Below are positions 50,582 to 59,432 of a stretch of 64,000 nt of DNA, in pieces. The stretch lies in NCBI RefSeq assembly GCF_017464355.1, contig NZ_JAFUAG010000002.1, positions 1 through 64,000 on the forward strand, in the 5' to 3' direction. The translations under genes were made by a program, and so were the position numbers. This stretch comes from Ruminococcus sp. (GTDB lineage Bacteria > Bacillota > Clostridia > Oscillospirales > Ruminococcaceae). The notes under the pieces were generated by a model. The model was not told the origin of the DNA, ran no database searches, and saw nothing but the letters and a program-made list of their open reading frames with translations. Each line of letters opens with the position of its first letter. The stretch's first letter is position 1.

Positions 50582-50890
50582 TTACATCTCCTTTGTTTTG
50601 TTCTGCACTTCTTTTTCTTTCTTTTTTTTCTCATCCGACTTTATTGCTGCCCCCAGCACCAGCATCCAGGGTGCCATTGCCAGGAAGAAGAACGAACCGC
50701 CTGTGTTGCCTCCCAGCAGCCCGAAGACTCCTATCAGCACATACACGCCTGCCATTATTTTGCAGGTCACGTTGTAGTTCTCGCCTTTGAACCACCTGTA
50801 CAGCTTGTTCTCAGGCTCGGTGAAAGTCTTTTCTGTGTTGTCCTCCTCAGCTGTAAACAGGCTGCGCATCTTTTCTGTCTTGTCTTTCAT
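50582..50890 (-). CDS. Small MKD membrane protein, 102 aa
   Basis: First gene of the operon: MKDKTEKMRSLFTAEEDN start, cytoplasmic acidic segment, two membrane spans (IMAGVYVLIGVFGLLGG and GSFFFLAMAPWMLVLGAAI), and a Lys-rich tail. AAAGGAGAAACAGAC precedes ATG 50890. Driven by the promoter and palindrome at 50967-51008. Confidence 0.72.
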   Translation of the reverse strand: MKDKTEKMRSLFTAEEDNTEKTFTEPENKLYRWFKGENYNVTCKIMAGVYVLIGVFGLLGGNTGGSFFFLAMAPWMLVLGAAIKSDEKKKKEKEVQNKTKEM

Positions 50891-50966
50891 GTCTGTTTCT
50901 CCTTTGTGTGTTGTTATCTTTCTCTTGTTCTGTGTCCAAACTGTGTTCACTGTTTATTTCGTTTGA

Positions 50967-51008
50967 ACTGTATGTATACAGTATACACAGTTTGCACAGT
51001 TTTGTCAA
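50967..51008 (-). promoter_or_regulatory. MKD operon promoter overlapped by a 25-bp operator
   Basis: Minus strand TTGACA (51008-51003), 17-bp spacer, TATACT (50985-50980). An imperfect 25-bp palindrome (50967-50991; arms ACTGT.TGTATA and TATACA.AGT) covers the -10, as for GntR-type repressors that bind TGTATA..TATACA. The short GntR protein of the same operon is the natural candidate. Confidence 0.65.
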
Positions 51009-51098
51009 CGCTTTCGGAATTTCTTTGTATATCTGCATAATACAACGCGGCAAAAAGGCTCGTCGTATTATTAAATTTCCATAAACATCACCCGCCAA

Positions 51099-51167
51099 GC
51101 TGTGTATAACTGTATATACACAGCTGTTATCATTCCCCCCGACTGTGTATATACAGTTATGCACAGC
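51099..51167. repeat. Inverted repeat with 25-bp arms between the MKD operon and murD
   Basis: 51099-51123 and 51143-51167 are complementary with one mismatch; each arm contains TGTATATACA, the core of the operator at 50967. TTATNCACA (DnaA-box-like) occurs in both arms. It lies in the 580-bp gap 50891-51470, which otherwise holds the two promoters described and no gene I can support. Confidence 0.6.
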
Positions 51168-51374
51168 CCTGGCTTTTCCCCACAAACAAAACAGCCCCCC
51201 GACATGGTCGGAGAGCTGCTCTGCGGTAAAATTATTTATAGGAGAGGGTGAATTCATTTTTTCGCTCATCTCTGAGCTTGTTTATAGTATAACCCCCTTT
51301 GCTTAAATTTACCTTAAAGAAAACTAAGTTTTGGAAAAATTTTTTCTCCGTTCAAATAAACTTCGGCTTGCCCC

Positions 51375-51403
51375 TTGCGTTTTCAGATAAAATAGTGTAT
51401 AAT
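51375..51403 (+). promoter_or_regulatory. Promoter of murD
   Basis: TTGCGT, 17-bp spacer, TATAAT, about 60 nt before the GAGGAGAAGAG ribosome binding site. Confidence 0.65.
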
Positions 51404-51470
51404 ATAATAGATAATCTATGTGCGCAGGTAAACCGCGCCCTGACAGACTTTATATGAGGAGAAGAGAGAA

Positions 51471-52865
51471 ATGACTAAAGCACAGAAGTATTTCAATGCC
51501 ATAAAGGATAAGCGTGTGGCTTTCATAGGTGTGGGTGTCAGCCATACCGACCTTATAAAGGTGTTCCTTTCAAAGGGCATAAACTGCGTTATCTGCGATA
51601 AGCGTGACGAGAGCGAGTTCGACGCGCTGCTCATCGAGGATTTCCGTGCCAAGGGCTGTGAGTTCGCCCTGGGTGAAAATTACCTTGACGAGATATTCAA
51701 CTGCGATATAGTTTTCCGCACCCCAGGTATGTACTATAATGACCCCACCCTGACAAAGGCGAGAAAGCAGGGCGTTGTCATTACCTCCGAAATGGAAACG
51801 TTCTTCGACCTCTGCCCCTGCAAGACCTACGCGCTCACAGGCTCTGACGGCAAGACCACTACCACCACTCTGGTCAGCGAGTTCCTCAAGGCTGAGGGCA
51901 AGCGTGTGCATCTTGGCGGAAATATCGGCAAGGCGCTGCTGCCCCTGGTGGAAACTATCTCCGAAACAGATGTGGCTGTCTGCGAGCTTTCCAGCTTCCA
52001 GCTCATCTCCATGCGCGAGAGCCCCGATGTGGCAGGCATAACAAATATCCGCCCCAACCACCTGAACGTTCACGGTACCATGGAAGAATATACCGAGGCC
52101 AAGTGCAATATCCTTTATCATCAGAACGCTTATTCAAGAGCCGTACTCAGCCTTGATGACGAAGTCACCCGCGGCCTGGCAGACCTTGTCCGCGGTGATC
52201 TGGTATGGTTCAGCATAAAGGAAAAGCCCGATAACGGCGCATTCCTCCGTGAGGACGGAATGCTCTGCTATAACGAGAGGGGCAAAGTCACCGAATATGT
52301 TCACATGAAGGATATTAAGATACCCGGTATGCACAACGTTGAGGACTACCTCACAGCCATCGCCATGACCTACGGCGAGGTAAAGCCTGAGACCGTTGCA
52401 AGGATAGCAAAAGAATTCGGCGGTGTTGAACACCGTATCGAATTTGTCCGTGAGCTGGACGGTGTAAGGTATTACAACAACTCCATAGCCTCCAGCCCTA
52501 CAAGAGTGCTGGCCTGCCTGGCAGCCTTTGACCAGAAGCAGATAATGATACAGGGCGGCTCTGACAAGGGTGTTTCCTTTGAACCTATGGCTGCACCTAT
52601 CTGCGATAAGGTCAAGGTGCTGATACTCATGGGACAGACCAAGGACAAGATAAGGGCGGCGGTAGAAGCTGCACCTAACTTCAAGGGCAGCGGCCTTAAG
52701 ATATTCATGGTAAAGGATATGGCAGAAGCTGTGCAGACAGCCCGTGACAATGCGGAGGAGGGCGACATAGTTTCCCTGACCCCCGCCTGCGCTTCCTTTG
52801 ATATGTACCGTATGTTCGAGGACAGAGGCAGACACTTCAAGCAGCTGGTAAACGAACTGAGCTGA
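51471..52865 (+). CDS. murD: UDP-N-acetylmuramoylalanine--D-glutamate ligase
   Basis: 464-aa Mur ligase that adds D-Glu to UDP-MurNAc-Ala in peptidoglycan synthesis. N-terminal substrate domain (VAFIGVGVSHTDLIKVFL), ATP loop TGSDGKTTTTTLVSEFL (about 120-136), central ELSSFQL and NIRPNHLNVHG, and C-terminal HRIEFVRELDGVRYYNNSIA then PTRVLACL. All family motifs are present. It stands alone from the dcw cluster here. Confidence 0.95.
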   Translation: MTKAQKYFNAIKDKRVAFIGVGVSHTDLIKVFLSKGINCVICDKRDESEFDALLIEDFRAKGCEFALGENYLDEIFNCDIVFRTPGMYYNDPTLTKARKQGVVITSEMETFFDLCPCKTYALTGSDGKTTTTTLVSEFLKAEGKRVHLGGNIGKALLPLVETISETDVAVCELSSFQLISMRESPDVAGITNIRPNHLNVHGTMEEYTEAKCNILYHQNAYSRAVLSLDDEVTRGLADLVRGDLVWFSIKEKPDNGAFLREDGMLCYNERGKVTEYVHMKDIKIPGMHNVEDYLTAIAMTYGEVKPETVARIAKEFGGVEHRIEFVRELDGVRYYNNSIASSPTRVLACLAAFDQKQIMIQGGSDKGVSFEPMAAPICDKVKVLILMGQTKDKIRAAVEAAPNFKGSGLKIFMVKDMAEAVQTARDNAEEGDIVSLTPACASFDMYRMFEDRGRHFKQLVNELS

Positions 52866-52959
52866 TGAGTGGGGGGACATATCTTCCTCTGCCTTACCCG
52901 ACACTGACGGAAGACCACTATACTTTCACCGAGCCGTTTTCGGCGGAAGGGAGAAAATA

Positions 52960-53745
52960 ATGATATATCAGACCAAAGACATCGACCTTGCGCTGATAGA
53001 CAAGCTCAGGGACAACAACTACAGCAGGCGTATAAAATCGCACTTTCTGGCCTATGGCACCAAGTACGATTTCCTGCGGTTCTTCTTTATGGACTACAAG
53101 GGCGAAAGGCTGGGTATGTTCTCTGAGTTCAACAGTGCGCTGATGATATCCACCTTCCAGGGCAAAGAACTGCCCGAGGAAATGCTGGAAGAGCTGGCAG
53201 GCTTTGTGCGTATGCTTAAGCCCTTCTCGGTGGAGGTGGAAAGAAAGTACGGCGACAGGCTGGCTGTGCTGCTGGATGATGAGTACCACAGTGAAAAGCG
53301 CACCGAGTTCAACTATGCCCCCACAGGCAAGCTGCCCCCGCTGGAGGTCGATGAGACCCCGAAGCTGGACGATGTCTATAAGATACTGGCACAGTGTTTC
53401 CCCAGGCTGGCGGACAGCTATGATATCTGGCTGACAGATACCTCCCACCGTATCAGGCGGGGACTTTCCCAGTCTTTCCTTATGGGAGATTATACCACCG
53501 CTACCATACAGTATATAATAGATAAGGTGGCGCTGGTGGGTCAGGTAGGCACTGTCCCCGAGGAGCGTGGCAAGATGCACGCGAGAACACTGCTCTACTG
53601 GATAGGCGAAAGGCTGTGGCAGCAGGGCATATCCGTGAAGCTTTTTGCAAGGCCCCACAGGGTAAGCTACTATGACGAGATAGGCTTCAAGGCCATGGGC
53701 ATTGATACCGTTCTTGAAAGACGGGACGAAAAGCCCAGCCACTGA
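52960..53745 (+). CDS. GNAT-type acetyltransferase with N-terminal extension
   Basis: 261 aa. The C-terminal 110 residues have the GNAT features: VGQVGTVPEERGKMHARTLL (acetyl-CoA motif) and SYYDEIGFKAMG. The N-terminal 140 residues form a second, degenerate GNAT-like or unknown domain. GGAAGGGAG precedes ATG. It is followed by a phosphatase gene after 11 bp, so the two are coexpressed. Substrate unknown. Confidence 0.75.
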   Translation: MIYQTKDIDLALIDKLRDNNYSRRIKSHFLAYGTKYDFLRFFFMDYKGERLGMFSEFNSALMISTFQGKELPEEMLEELAGFVRMLKPFSVEVERKYGDRLAVLLDDEYHSEKRTEFNYAPTGKLPPLEVDETPKLDDVYKILAQCFPRLADSYDIWLTDTSHRIRRGLSQSFLMGDYTTATIQYIIDKVALVGQVGTVPEERGKMHARTLLYWIGERLWQQGISVKLFARPHRVSYYDEIGFKAMGIDTVLERRDEKPSH

Positions 53746-53756
53746 GAGGTGACGGA

Positions 53757-54353
53757 ATGAGGCTGCTGATAATAAGGCACGGCGAAAGCGAAGCTGACAT
53801 ACTCCATGTGCATGAGGGCAGGGCTGACTTTGAACTGACAGAGAAAGGCCACCGTCAGGCGGAGGCAGCAGCTGAGTACATAGCGAAGAACTATGCGCCC
53901 GACAGGATATATCACAGCACCCTGAAAAGGGCAGCGCAGACGGCCGCCCATATAGCAGAAAAAACAGGGGCTCCCCTCAGAGCCGAGGAAAAGCTCATGG
54001 AGTTTGGCAACGGCTTGCTGGCAGGCCTTGGGTATGATGAGGCGAGGGAGAAATATCCTCCCGTAAAGGCCGCCCCCCACGAAGCTTTCTATGAGCAGGA
54101 AACTGCCCTGGGATTCAGGTACCGTGCCGAATTCATGCTTTCAAAAATACTATCGGAAAACCCGCCTGACAGCACCATCGCGGTTGTCACTCACGGGGGC
54201 ATGATAAACCAGCTTTACAGAGCTTTTCTACGCATACCCCACGACGGGGACTATGGCTTTCGGTCGGGGGACTGCTGCATACACGAATGGCTCGCAGAAG
54301 ACAATAAAAGACAGATAATAAGGGCAAATTTCGTGCCTGAGATATACGGATAA
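53757..54353 (+). CDS. Histidine phosphatase family protein
   Basis: 198-aa phosphoglycerate-mutase-like phosphatase. Catalytic RHGESEAD at 7-14, DFELTEKGHRQAEAAA, the LMEFGNGLLAG segment with acid residue, and second His in VVTHGGMINQLYRAF. All catalytic positions are intact. Substrate unknown (small phosphate esters, as in CobC or YhfR). GAGGTGACGG precedes ATG. Confidence 0.9.
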   Translation: MRLLIIRHGESEADILHVHEGRADFELTEKGHRQAEAAAEYIAKNYAPDRIYHSTLKRAAQTAAHIAEKTGAPLRAEEKLMEFGNGLLAGLGYDEAREKYPPVKAAPHEAFYEQETALGFRYRAEFMLSKILSENPPDSTIAVVTHGGMINQLYRAFLRIPHDGDYGFRSGDCCIHEWLAEDNKRQIIRANFVPEIYG

Positions 54354-54423
54354 AAGGGAACTCATATAAAGAAGGATAAGGTCATCTGACCCGGAACAGT
54401 GTGGAATAAAAAGGGAGGATAAT

Positions 54424-54864
54424 ATGGATAAGCAGTTAAAGACATTCCTTGGTGTGCTGATAGGACTCGGCATCATCTTCGGGGCGGTGGGCATAGTGTT
54501 CTCCGTCAGGGAATTCAACAATGTGGGAAAATGTTCTGAAAATGTGGTGGCTCACTTTGAGTCCTCAGAACGTATGGTGTCTCACGCTGCACGCAACAGC
54601 GGCACCTATTCTCTGGTCACATATGCCTACGAATACGACGGCCACACATTTTATGCGACCAAAACATTCTCATATCCCGATGTGATACCTGTGGATAAGG
54701 AACTCAAGCTCCTGATAGACCCCGATAACCCCGCTTATTATACCATTAAAAGCGAAAGATACTATGATGTTCTAAATGTCTGCGATGTGGTCGCACTGGT
54801 GCTGTTCGCTTCGGCATTTGCAGTGTTCAAGATCTCGGGGGCGGTCATCAAGCCCTATATCTGA
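54424..54864 (+). CDS. DUF3592 membrane protein
   Basis: 146-aa protein with two membrane spans (about 9-30, LGVLIGLGIIFGAVGIVFSV, and about 120-138) enclosing an extracellular beta domain with YAYEYDGHTFYATKTFSYPD and LLIDPDNPAYY, the DUF3592 signature. Function unknown. AAAGGGAGG precedes ATG. Confidence 0.85.
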   Translation: MDKQLKTFLGVLIGLGIIFGAVGIVFSVREFNNVGKCSENVVAHFESSERMVSHAARNSGTYSLVTYAYEYDGHTFYATKTFSYPDVIPVDKELKLLIDPDNPAYYTIKSERYYDVLNVCDVVALVLFASAFAVFKISGAVIKPYI

Positions 54865-54904
54865 GAAATACATACATTATAAATTTTCATATGAGGTGAA
54901 ATAA

Positions 54905-56173
54905 TTGACTAACATTTTTTGCATAGATGAAAGTCTGCTGAAACTTGCAGCACAGGCAGAGAGCGAGTGCGCTTCGGCTTTTGCAGAGATAGACCGCATA
55001 GCGGATATCAACGGACAGAAGGTGCTGAAAGCCTTCATTGACAACCGTGTGAGCGAGGGCTGCCTTAAGGGTACCACAGGCTACGGCTACGGCGACCTGG
55101 GCAGAGATACCGCAGATAAGGTGTTCGCACAGGCCCTGGGCGGCGAGGACGCTATAGTCCGCCATACCTTTGTAAACGGCACCCATGCCCTTAGTACGGC
55201 ACTTTTCGGCATACTGCGCCCCAAGGATAAGCTGTGCTTTCTGACAGGGGCACCCTATGATACCCTGGAGGGTGTGGTAGGCAAAGAGGACGACAGCGGC
55301 AGCGGTTCTCTTCGTGATTTCGGGGTGGAGCATGAGATAGTCACCCTTAAGGAAGACGGCACCCCCGACCTTGAAGCTATAGCAAAGGCTGCAAAGTCCG
55401 CTAAGGTGGGCTACGTGCAGCGTTCAAGGGGATATTCGCTGCGCCCCTCTTTCACGGTGGAGGTCATAGGCGAGGTCATAAAGGCCGCCCGTGAAGCCAA
55501 CCCCGATATCATCATACTGACAGATAACTGCTACGGCGAGTTCGTGGAGGAGAAAGAACCTCTGGCAGTGGGCGCTGACCTCATTGTAGGTTCGCTCATA
55601 AAGAATCCGGGCGGCGGCATAGCTTCCACAGGCGGCTATATCTGCGGACGCGCCGACCTGGTGGAAAAGTGCGCCGACAGGCTCACCTGCGTGGGCATGG
55701 GCAAGGAGGTAGGCTGTTCGCTGAACATGAACCGTGAGATACTGCTGGGCTTCTTCCTCTGCACCCAGACGGTGGCAAGTGCGCTGAAAACTTCCGTTTT
55801 TGCCTGCCGCCTTTTCGAGAAGCTGGGTTACAAGACCCTCCCCGAAAGCGGCGAAAAGCGCACGGATATCATAGCGTCTATACTGCTTGAAAATGAGAAG
55901 AACCTGACAGCTTTCTGCAAGGGCATACAAAAGGGAAGTCCCGTGGACAGCTATGTTACTCCCGAGGCCTGGGATATGCCCGGCTACGAGAGCAAGGTGA
56001 TAATGGCGGCAGGCGCCTTCACCATGGGGGCAAGTATCGAGCTTTCAGCCGATGCACCCATACGCGAGCCATACGCAGTGTGGCTGCAGGGCGGCATAAC
56101 CTACCCCAGCGGCAAGGCGGGGATACTCCTTGCGGCACAGGAAATGCTCAGTGCGGGGAACATAACCCTCTGA
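54905..56173 (+). CDS. Methionine gamma-lyase family protein (aluminium resistance/YnbB type)
   Basis: 422-aa PLP fold-type I protein. Segments KGTTGYGYGDLGRDTADKVF, RHTFVNGTHALSTALFG and LIKNPGGGIASTGGYI (PLP lysine in the last) are diagnostic. Annotated in databases as aluminium resistance or methionine gamma-lyase-like; the physiological reaction is uncertain. The start is TTG 54905, with GAGGTGA 6 nt upstream. Full length. Confidence 0.9.
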   Translation: MTNIFCIDESLLKLAAQAESECASAFAEIDRIADINGQKVLKAFIDNRVSEGCLKGTTGYGYGDLGRDTADKVFAQALGGEDAIVRHTFVNGTHALSTALFGILRPKDKLCFLTGAPYDTLEGVVGKEDDSGSGSLRDFGVEHEIVTLKEDGTPDLEAIAKAAKSAKVGYVQRSRGYSLRPSFTVEVIGEVIKAAREANPDIIILTDNCYGEFVEEKEPLAVGADLIVGSLIKNPGGGIASTGGYICGRADLVEKCADRLTCVGMGKEVGCSLNMNREILLGFFLCTQTVASALKTSVFACRLFEKLGYKTLPESGEKRTDIIASILLENEKNLTAFCKGIQKGSPVDSYVTPEAWDMPGYESKVIMAAGAFTMGASIELSADAPIREPYAVWLQGGITYPSGKAGILLAAQEMLSAGNITL

Positions 56174-56303
56174 CAGGGCGGCTGTATATGCCCGAAAATC
56201 TTTGAATATAAATGGCGCTTCTCTGTTTCACTTTTATACCGCCTTTTGCGGAGTTCTTATTGGTGTGTATGTTCTTCACGGGAAGTGCTGACGGAAATAA
56301 TAT

Positions 56304-56351
56304 GATCCCAATTTGGTTGTGTATTGTTAGCAATACACTTCAAAATTGGGA
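56304..56351. mobile_element. MITE-like palindromic element, copy 2 (48 bp)
   Basis: TCCCAATTT / AAATTGGGA ends with inner GTGTATTG TTAG CAATACAC, so nearly the whole element folds. AATAATAT is directly repeated on both sides (56296-56303, 56352-56359). Same ends as the element at 28984-29083 but without its central hairpin. It sits about 40 bp upstream of the hprK start and may affect its leader. Confidence 0.7.
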
Positions 56352-56391
56352 AATAATATCAGATAAAATAATAAATAAGGAGTTGAAAGAT

Positions 56392-57351
56392 ATGGCTGAG
56401 ATATTCAGTGTTACCGTAAACGAGATAATCAAACAGCTTGGGCTTGAAGTGCTGTATGCACCCGATAACATGGACGAGCTGATAGTTACCGATAACGACT
56501 GCAACCGTCCCGGGCTGCAGCTTATGGGCTTTTATGAGTATTTTAATGCCGAGCGTATACAAATCTGCGGAAATATGGAGTTTGCATATCTGGCATCGCT
56601 GGAGGAACATGACAGATATGAAAAGCTGGACGCTCTGTTTGCCACAAAGATACCCATGTTCGTAGTTGCCAGGAGCCATGAGCTTTATCCCGAGATGATA
56701 GAGATAGCTGCCAAGCATAACGTGCCCATAGCCCGTACCGCTGACAGCACCACTGCATTCATCGCTGCACTTATCGGCTACCTGAATGTGGAGCTGGCAC
56801 CCCGTATAACCCGCCACGGCGTACTTATCGAAGTCTACGGCGAGGGCATACTCATCGTGGGCGAAAGCGGAGTTGGTAAGAGTGAAACTGCTATCGAGCT
56901 GGTAAAGCGCGGACACCGTCTTGTGGCTGATGACGCCGTTGAGATAAGAAAGACCTCCAGCAGAACACTGGTAGGCCAGTCCCCCGACAACATCAGGCAT
57001 TTTCTTGAACTGCGCGGCATAGGTATTATCAATACCCGCCGTCTGTTCGGTATGGGTGCTGTAAAGATATCCGAGAAGATAGACCTGGTAGTACAGCTTG
57101 AGCCCTGGGACAGCAAGAAGATATACGACCGTATGGGTGTTGACAACGAGTATACCTCCATACTGGGCATAAAGATACCCTCACTGACCATACCCATAAA
57201 GCCGGGCCGTAATCTGGCCGTTATACTGGAAGTTGCAGCTATGAACAACCGTCATAAGAAGATGGGCTACAACGCTGCTGCCGAGCTGCTGCAGAACCTG
57301 GGTCTTGAAATGGATACCAAGGAAAGCGTCAAGAACTGGGACGCTTTCTGA
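56392..57351 (+). CDS. hprK: HPr kinase/phosphorylase
   Basis: 319-aa bifunctional enzyme that phosphorylates HPr Ser46 and so governs carbon catabolite control. P-loop GESGVGKSETAIEL at 157-170, catalytic loop HRLVADDAVEI, and the LELRGIGIINTRRLFGMGAV family signature are intact. AAGGAG precedes ATG 56392; the frame to 56212 crosses the MITE and is not coding. It heads the hprK-murB-rapZ-whiA block. Confidence 0.96.
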   Translation: MAEIFSVTVNEIIKQLGLEVLYAPDNMDELIVTDNDCNRPGLQLMGFYEYFNAERIQICGNMEFAYLASLEEHDRYEKLDALFATKIPMFVVARSHELYPEMIEIAAKHNVPIARTADSTTAFIAALIGYLNVELAPRITRHGVLIEVYGEGILIVGESGVGKSETAIELVKRGHRLVADDAVEIRKTSSRTLVGQSPDNIRHFLELRGIGIINTRRLFGMGAVKISEKIDLVVQLEPWDSKKIYDRMGVDNEYTSILGIKIPSLTIPIKPGRNLAVILEVAAMNNRHKKMGYNAAAELLQNLGLEMDTKESVKNWDAF

Positions 57352-57440
57352 TACATCGCATAAGGACCCGTTTGCAGTACAAACGTCAGGGCGGCGGGAA
57401 ATTGCCCCGTCCTGAAAACATACAATAAGGAGAAGAACAA

Positions 57441-58376
57441 GTGAGAGAACTTGACATGAATACCCGTTCGCTGCTGACGCTGGCGGAGGAACTGGAGTGC
57501 AGGGTGTTCCTTGATGAACCTCTGGATAAGCACAACACTTTCCGTATCGGCGGAAGCTGTACGGCTATGATAGATATAAATTCACCCGATAACCTTTCAC
57601 AGCTGTGGGAGGAGGCCAATCGTCTGGGCATAAGGACGATGGCGCTGGGCAACGGCTCCAACGTGCTGTTTGATGACAAGGGCTTCGATGGGGTCATATT
57701 CCTCATCGGCAGCTCAATGGATAAGATATATATGAGATCGGATAACGTCATCGTGGCACAGGCAGGCTGCCCCCTGCTGAAGCTCTGCCGCTTTGCGCTG
57801 GAGCATTCGCTCAGCGGCCTGGAATTTGCCTACGGTATCCCCGGAAGCGTGGGCGGCGCCATATTTATGAACGCAGGTGCCTACGGCGGCGAGATAAAGG
57901 ACGTTATCAAATTCGGCAGAGCTGTTGACCGTGAGGGCAGACAGTTCGAGTTCACCGCCGAGCAGATGAAGTTCGGCTACCGTTCCAGCCGTTTTCTGGC
58001 AGGAGATGAACTTATAGTTGAGGGCGAGTTCGAGCTGCCCTCAGGAAGCTATGATGATATACAGGATAAAATGGTTGACCTGATGGGCCGCCGCAGAGAA
58101 AAGCAGCCCCTCAACCTGCCCAGCGCAGGCAGCACCTTCAAGCGCCCCGACGTTGAGGGCGTTTACGCAGGCAAGCTCATAGAAGACAGCGGCCTTCGGG
58201 GATTTTCCGTGGGCGGTGCCCAGGTCAGCGAGAAGCACTGCGGCTTTGTGGTCAACAAAGGCGGCGCCACCAGCGGCGATGTGCTTGAACTGATAAAGCA
58301 GGTGCAGGCTAAGGTCGAAAAGGACAGCGGATACCTGCTCGAATGTGAAGTAAGATATATCCCATACAGTGTCTGA
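57441..58376 (+). CDS. murB: UDP-N-acetylenolpyruvoylglucosamine reductase
   Basis: 311-aa FAD enzyme, type IIa without the extra loop. HNTFRIGGSC start, GNGSNVLFDDKGFDGVI FAD-binding segment, YGIPGSVGGAIFMNAGAYGG, SSRF and C-terminal SAGSTFKRP with catalytic Ser, then ending LECEVRYI. The start is GTG 57441 after AAGGAGAAGAACAA. In order with hprK and rapZ. Confidence 0.95.
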   Translation: MRELDMNTRSLLTLAEELECRVFLDEPLDKHNTFRIGGSCTAMIDINSPDNLSQLWEEANRLGIRTMALGNGSNVLFDDKGFDGVIFLIGSSMDKIYMRSDNVIVAQAGCPLLKLCRFALEHSLSGLEFAYGIPGSVGGAIFMNAGAYGGEIKDVIKFGRAVDREGRQFEFTAEQMKFGYRSSRFLAGDELIVEGEFELPSGSYDDIQDKMVDLMGRRREKQPLNLPSAGSTFKRPDVEGVYAGKLIEDSGLRGFSVGGAQVSEKHCGFVVNKGGATSGDVLELIKQVQAKVEKDSGYLLECEVRYIPYSV

Positions 58377-58449
58377 TGACCATACAGATATAGAATGTGC
58401 AGAACAGAAAAAGAAGCAAAAGATCCCACAGACAGAGAGGAGAAGAAAA

Positions 58450-59310
58450 ATGCAGTTCGTAGTTGTAACAGGCATCTCGGGCTCAGGCAAGTCCACGGCG
58501 GTGAACGTGCTGGAGGATATAGGCTATTATTGCATAGATAATATGCCCCCCGAACTTATGGTAAAGTTCGCGGATATCTGCGCCCAGTCCGAGGGCAAGA
58601 TAGATAAGGTGGCTTTCGTGGCGGACGTCCGCGGCGGTGAGCTTTTCCTGAAACTGAAAGACGCCATAGGCGATATGAGAAGAATGGGCATTAAGGTAAA
58701 GGTGATGTTCCTTGACTGCAGCGACGATGTCATCATGCGCCGCTATAAGGAGACCCGCCGCAAGCACCCCCTTGATGAGATGGCACACGGAAATATCCGC
58801 AATGCCATTGAGACCGAAAGGCATTTCCTTGAAACAGTGCGGGATAAGGTGGATTATTATATCGACACCTCTTCCACTTCCACCGCAGAATTCAAGGAGA
58901 GGATGTATTCCATTTTCCTGGGCGAGGGACAGTCTGCCATGCAGATAGATGTGCGTTCCTTCGGCTTCAAGTACGGGGTCATGAACGATGCGGACCTGAC
59001 CTTTGATGTCAGGTGCCTGCCCAATCCTTTCTATATCGCCGAGCTGAAGCATAAGACAGGCCTTAACCCCGAGGTATCGGGATATGTCATGAAGTTTAAG
59101 GAGGCGCAGGATCTCCTGGCGAAACTCAATGACCTCATCGACTTCCTAATACCCCTCTATGAAAAAGAGGGCAAGGCGCAGCTGGTCATAGCCTTCGGCT
59201 GTACAGGCGGCAAGCACCGCAGCGTTACCTTTGCGGAAGCAGTAGCAAAGCACCTGACCGACAACGGCAGGACCATCAGGCTGGCTCACAGGGATATCGA
59301 GAAGCGCTGA
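58450..59310 (+). CDS. rapZ: RapZ/YvcJ nucleotide-binding protein
   Basis: 286-aa P-loop protein. GISGSGKSTAVNVLEDIGYY at 8-27, RRYKETRRKHPL central motif, and the C-terminal FGCTGGKHRSVTFAEAVAKHL domain that binds glucosamine-6-phosphate or RNA in the enterobacterial protein. In Firmicutes the role is less clear. Start 58450 with AGAGAGGAG upstream; the frame before it overlaps murB. Next to murB and whiA as usual. Confidence 0.94.
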   Translation: MQFVVVTGISGSGKSTAVNVLEDIGYYCIDNMPPELMVKFADICAQSEGKIDKVAFVADVRGGELFLKLKDAIGDMRRMGIKVKVMFLDCSDDVIMRRYKETRRKHPLDEMAHGNIRNAIETERHFLETVRDKVDYYIDTSSTSTAEFKERMYSIFLGEGQSAMQIDVRSFGFKYGVMNDADLTFDVRCLPNPFYIAELKHKTGLNPEVSGYVMKFKEAQDLLAKLNDLIDFLIPLYEKEGKAQLVIAFGCTGGKHRSVTFAEAVAKHLTDNGRTIRLAHRDIEKR

Positions 59311-59432
59311 GATATATAGTGAAAAAATAGTGGATAGCCGGGGCGAACGACGGGCAGTATCACCGCCGCAGAAAAGACCCTTGCTGTTCACTATTTCCCT
59401 GCAGGGAAAATAATGATAAGGGTGATGTGATA

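Noticed and set aside
51099-51190. Replication origin
   Set aside because: Two TTATNCACA matches occur, but both lie inside an operator-like inverted repeat, and there is no dnaA, dnaN or AT-rich unwinding element.
57360-57440. A regulatory hairpin between hprK and murB
   Set aside because: The G+C-rich stretch near 57395 forms only a weak stem and no T-run follows, so it was left out.
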